Part shown: positions 7,109-8,957 of the stretch, piece after piece | Position numbering within the stretch: position 1 is the first letter of the stretch | How the letters are laid out: each line of letters begins with the position of its first letter | Assembly (NCBI GenBank): GCA_007122555.1 | Contig: SKTL01000399.1 | Span: 1-8,957, forward strand | Origin: Thermomicrobiaceae bacterium | GTDB lineage: Bacteria; Chloroflexota; Chloroflexia; Thermomicrobiales; Thermomicrobiaceae | Direction of reading: 5' to 3' | Length of the DNA stretch: 8,957 nucleotides | The notes under the pieces: generated by a model | The model's input: the letters and a program-made list of their open reading frames with translations, nothing else | The model's database searches: none | Told to the model about the DNA's origin: nothing | Translations under genes and position numbers: made by a program

Positions 7109-7666
7109 CTAATCGGCCACGACCAGCTGTGCGTCTATCGTGATTCCGACCTTTTCCCCGACCATAACGCCTCCGGCTTCCAGCGCCTGATTCCAGGTAA
7201 GGCCGAATTCCTTACGATCGATCTCGGTGCTCCCGCTCACGCCGAGCCGGGCGCCGCCGAACGGGTCACTAATGACATCGGTAAGCGCCGTATCCAGCAC
7301 GACCGGGCGCGTCACATCCTTGATCGTCAGTTCCCCATGCACCGCGTACCGGCCATCGCCGTGCGGCTCGATGGATGTACTCGCGAACCTGATCGCCGGA
7401 TATGACTCGACATCGAAAAAGTCCGCCGAGCGCAGATGTCCGTCCCTGTTCTCATCGCGCGTGTCAATGCTGGACGGATCGATCTCCACATTGATCGAAC
7501 CCTCTTGGATCGCCTCGGGATCGAACTCGGCGAGGCCGGAAAACGAGGTAAAGCTCCCGCGCACCGTCGAAATCATCAAATGCCGCACGGAAAACCCGAT
7601 CTCGCTGTGAGACGGATCGATTGTCCACTGTCGGACTCGGACTTGCGTGGCTGTCTGCTGCGTCAC
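7109..7666 (-). CDS. YceI-family lipocalin-like protein
   Basis: 185 residues, the normal YceI length. The N-terminal WTIDPSHSEIGFSVRHLMIS strand and the following G-S-F block are the family hallmark. Next come the D-x-R-D-x-H-L-R-S-x-D-F-F-D segment (about 71-86), the FASTSIE strand, LTIKDVTRPV and the FGLTWN strand near the end. The fold is an eight-stranded antiparallel barrel that binds long isoprenoids or amphiphiles; homologues are induced by stress, acid or quinones. No signal peptide is seen, so this copy is probably cytoplasmic. The start is GTG 7666, with GGAGG (7678-7674) seven bases upstream. It has a near-consensus promoter and is divergent from an HxlR regulator, a common pairing that suggests local control. 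Confidence 0.93.
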   Translation of the reverse strand: MTQQTATQVRVRQWTIDPSHSEIGFSVRHLMISTVRGSFTSFSGLAEFDPEAIQEGSINVEIDPSSIDTRDENRDGHLRSADFFDVESYPAIRFASTSIEPHGDGRYAVHGELTIKDVTRPVVLDTALTDVISDPFGGARLGVSGSTEIDRKEFGLTWNQALEAGGVMVGEKVGITIDAQLVVAD

Positions 7667-7710
7667 TGAAAAACCTCCAGATAAGTACGTCTCGCGAAGT
7701 CCCTACGAGG

Positions 7711-7739
7711 ATGATAGTGATAATGGTCGAGGATGTCAA
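7711..7739 (-). promoter_or_regulatory. Near-consensus sigma-70 promoter of yceI
   Basis: Minus strand TTGACA (7739-7734, perfect), 17 bases, TATCAT (7716-7711, 4 of 6). This predicts a transcript start near 7704 and a leader of about 38 bases. A direct repeat TGATAG TGATAA (plus strand, 7712-7723) overlaps the -10 and the spacer. Confidence 0.75.
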
Positions 7740-7754
7740 GGGATCTGCTACAAT
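7725..7754 (+). promoter_or_regulatory. Putative promoter of the HxlR gene, back to back with the yceI promoter
   Basis: TACAAT (7749-7754) is a good -10, 33 bases before the GTG start. The only -35 at usable spacing is the poor GGTCGA (7725-7730), next to the yceI -35. The two promoters overlap, so they would compete for polymerase and one bound regulator could affect both. Confidence 0.45.
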
Positions 7755-7787
7755 AGGTTGAGGAAGCGCTAACTGAGGGAAGAAGCC

Positions 7788-8171
7788 GTGACACAGGTAC
7801 ACCACGAACTGGAAAACTGTCCGGTCGCGCGAGCAGCGAAGCTGTTCGGGGATCACTGGACATTGTTGCTGATTCGTGATCTCGCCAGCGGATGCCGGCG
7901 ATTTCAACAGCTGCAGGTGTCCACCGGTATTAGCCCGGGTGTGCTTTCGTCGCGCCTTCGCATGCTTGAAGGAGCGGGGTTGATCACCCGTAAGCAGTAC
8001 CCCGAAATCCCTCCGCGCGTGGAATACAGCCTGACCGAAAAAGGGCGAGCGGCAGTTCCGTTGATCGACCAGCTTCGTCTGTACGGCGAGGTCTGGCTCG
8101 AAGATGTCGACTGTCCCGCGGACGCAGACGCGGAAACGGATGCGCAGCCCGACGCACAAAGAGCCGTCTAG
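7788..8171 (+). CDS. HxlR-family winged-helix transcriptional regulator
   Basis: 127 residues. A winged helix-turn-helix covers about 11-100: NCPVARAAKLFGDHWTLLLI, then RRFQQLQ, SPGVLSSRLRMLEGAGLI as the recognition region, and the wing R-V-E-Y-S-L-T-E-K-G. Cys11 sits where YodB Cys6 and HypR Cys14 sense quinones and disulfide stress; further cysteines are Cys36 and Cys109. The last 18 residues are an acidic Ala/Asp/Gln-rich tail (DADAETDAQPDAQ), probably disordered. The start is GTG 7788 with GAGGGA (7775-7780) seven bases upstream. Divergent from yceI, it is likely to act as a dimer on the shared promoter region and respond to electrophile or redox stress; this is inferred from family members and position, not shown. 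Confidence 0.92.
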   Translation: MTQVHHELENCPVARAAKLFGDHWTLLLIRDLASGCRRFQQLQVSTGISPGVLSSRLRMLEGAGLITRKQYPEIPPRVEYSLTEKGRAAVPLIDQLRLYGEVWLEDVDCPADADAETDAQPDAQRAV

Positions 8172-8180
8172 TCCTCCCGT

Positions 8181-8224
8181 CTCAGCCTGGTTTCGCGTTT
8201 TAACCGCGGAGACCGGACTGAGAG
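8181..8224 (+). other. Long imperfect hairpin after the HxlR gene
   Basis: TCTCAG pairs with CTGAGA at the base. A small symmetric internal loop (CCT opposite GGA) follows, then GGTTTCGCG pairs with CGCGGAGACC (one G-U pair, one bulged G) under a 7-base loop TTTTAAC. It begins 9 bases after the HxlR stop. No T-run follows, so it is not a classic intrinsic terminator. It could be a Rho-assisted 3' end of the HxlR mRNA or part of the metE leader. Confidence 0.5.
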
Positions 8225-8246
8225 CTAGCGCTTGCCTTGATTCACG

Positions 8247-8259
8247 GCATGTGACATGC
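8247..8259. repeat. Perfect 6-bp inverted repeat, candidate operator
   Basis: GCATGT, one central G, ACATGC. It lies just downstream of a -35-like TTGATT (8237-8242), so it may sit inside a promoter spacer, though the matching -10 (GCAATT or similar) is poor. It does not match the MetR consensus TGAA-N5-TTCA. Confidence 0.4.
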
Positions 8260-8271
8260 GGCAATTTATGC

Positions 8272-8295
8272 GCGGCGTCGGTCCCCCGGTGTCGC
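8272..8295 (+). other. Ten-base-pair hairpin in the metE leader
   Basis: GCGGCGTCGG pairs with CCGGTGTCGC around a 4-base loop TCCC. Three of the ten pairs are G-U, so it folds as RNA on the plus strand but much less well on the other strand, which hints at an RNA role for the metE transcript. Confidence 0.45.
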
Positions 8296-8355
8296 ATCTG
8301 AGACTCGCCTCACTTGGCAGGTCATGTATACAGTTAAAGGCGTTTTGTTTGATGG

Positions 8356-8391
8356 CCTTCTCCGATTTTCGGAGTTGGCGGACGGAAGGAG
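8356..8391 (+). promoter_or_regulatory. metE ribosome binding site with an upstream hairpin
   Basis: GGAAGGAG (8384-8391) is a strong binding site 9 bases before the metE ATG. Just upstream is a perfect stem CTCCGA-TTT-TCGGAG (8360-8374). In addition CCTTC (8356-8360) is complementary to GAAGG (8385-8389) within the binding site, so an enclosing helix could hide it. This may be a translational switch; it could also be chance pairing. Confidence 0.5.
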
Positions 8392-8400
8392 TATCTTTCA

Positions 8401-8957
8401 ATGGCTCAGAGTTCACTACTCGGCTATCCACGGATAGGCAGGAAGCGTGAGCTCAAGCGCGCTGTTGAGCGTTTCTGGTCTGGTAAGAACCAGGAGCAAG
8501 ACGTTATCAATACCGCGAGTGAGATCCGCAAGGCTGCCTGGTCCATCCAGGACAAGCACGGGATCGATCAGATTCCTGTTAATGATTTCTCGTATTATGA
8601 TCATGTGCTCGACACGATCTGCCTGACCGGGCTCGTGCCGGAGCGTTATAACTTCAATTCCTCGAAGGTTGATATTGAGACCTATTTTGCGATGGCTCGC
8701 GGCGCCAAGGGTCAGCCGGCGCTGGAACTGACGAAGTGGTTTGATACCAATTATCACTACCTCGTGCCGGAATTTGATGCAGGCGCCCCGAAGCTCGCCA
8801 GCGACAAGCCATTCGTCGAGTTCGACGAGGCCAAAAAGGAGCTTGGCCGCACACCGAAGCCGGTTCTGGTCGGCCCGGTAACGCTGCTCCTGCTTGGCAA
8901 ATCGCACACCAAGCCCCTGGCCGAGCACCTGGCTGATCTACTCCCGATCTACGCCGA
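8401..8957 (+). CDS. metE: Cobalamin-independent methionine synthase, N-terminal part, cut by window edge
   Basis: The enzyme transfers the methyl group of 5-methyltetrahydropteroyltri-L-glutamate to homocysteine in the last step of methionine synthesis, without B12, in the cytoplasm. Only 185 codons of about 760 are present, all in the N-terminal folate-binding barrel. Recognisable blocks: LLGYPRIGRKRELKRA (6-21), VNDFSYYDHVL, KWFDTNYHYLVPEF (112-125) and the PVLVGPVTLLLLGK strand, all close to Escherichia coli MetE. The zinc-binding His/Cys residues lie in the missing C-terminal half. The start is ATG 8401 with GGAAGGAG 9 bases upstream. The preceding 229 bases contain several inverted repeats, a plausible regulatory leader. 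Confidence 0.95.
   Translation, partial: MAQSSLLGYPRIGRKRELKRAVERFWSGKNQEQDVINTASEIRKAAWSIQDKHGIDQIPVNDFSYYDHVLDTICLTGLVPERYNFNSSKVDIETYFAMARGAKGQPALELTKWFDTNYHYLVPEFDAGAPKLASDKPFVEFDEAKKELGRTPKPVLVGPVTLLLLGKSHTKPLAEHLADLLPIYA

Noticed and set aside
8181..8224. Intrinsic terminator of the HxlR gene
   Set aside because: The hairpin is good but no run of T follows it, and the stem is interrupted, so I list it only as a structure.
7464..8297. A 277-codon minus-strand open frame spanning the yceI start, the shared promoter gap and the HxlR gene
   Set aside because: It covers two well-supported genes and their promoters in another frame or strand, and the product resembles nothing.
8172..8400. 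SAM, SAH or cobalamin riboswitch upstream of metE
   Set aside because: I looked for the conserved core blocks of these classes and did not see them. A covariance-model search would be decisive; the region is reported only as a structured leader of unknown type.

Overview
The window is 8,957 bases of a moderately GC-rich bacterial chromosome (roughly 60% GC by eye). Non-ATG starts are frequent: GTG for PIG-L, YceI, HxlR and probably the cupin and ChrA, and TTG for the transporter. The gene mix (long-form ChrA, PIG-L deacetylase, OFA-type MFS carrier, small GtHNL-like cupin, divergent HxlR/YceI pair, cobalamin-independent MetE) would fit a soil or thermophilic bacterium such as a Chloroflexota member. 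That placement is a weak inference. Nothing seen here is a phage, insertion sequence, tRNA, rRNA or CRISPR array.

Left half, minus strand. Reading right to left: ChrA-family chromate transporter (6126-4906), a small single-domain cupin (4811-4449), an OFA/monocarboxylate-type MFS transporter (4284-2986), then a very large superfamily 2 helicase. The helicase starts at 2966, 19 bases past the transporter stop, and stays open to the left edge (at least 988 codons). It has no stop inside the window, and the long plus-strand open frames over positions 1-2900 are antisense shadows of it. The cupin and the transporter each have a plausible sigma-70-like promoter. The helicase has none of its own that I can see, so it probably shares the transporter transcript.

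Right half. A PIG-L/LmbE deacetylase (6335-7048, plus) converges on a YceI-family lipocalin-like protein (7666-7109, minus), and a perfect 11-bp stem between them looks like a shared bidirectional terminator. YceI is divergent from an HxlR-family regulator (7788-8171, plus) that carries the N-terminal cysteine typical of redox-sensing members. The yceI promoter in the gap is near consensus (TTGACA, 17 bp, TATCAT), so HxlR control of yceI is the obvious hypothesis. A 229-base gap with several inverted repeats follows, and then metE, cut by the right edge.

Most of the window is ordinary metabolism, efflux and stress response. Two items deserve a second look. One is the helicase, with an unusually long gap between its motor motifs and a hydrophobic hairpin in its C-terminal third. 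The other is the structured leader upstream of metE, which resembles none of the methionine- or cobalamin-related riboswitches I can recall.
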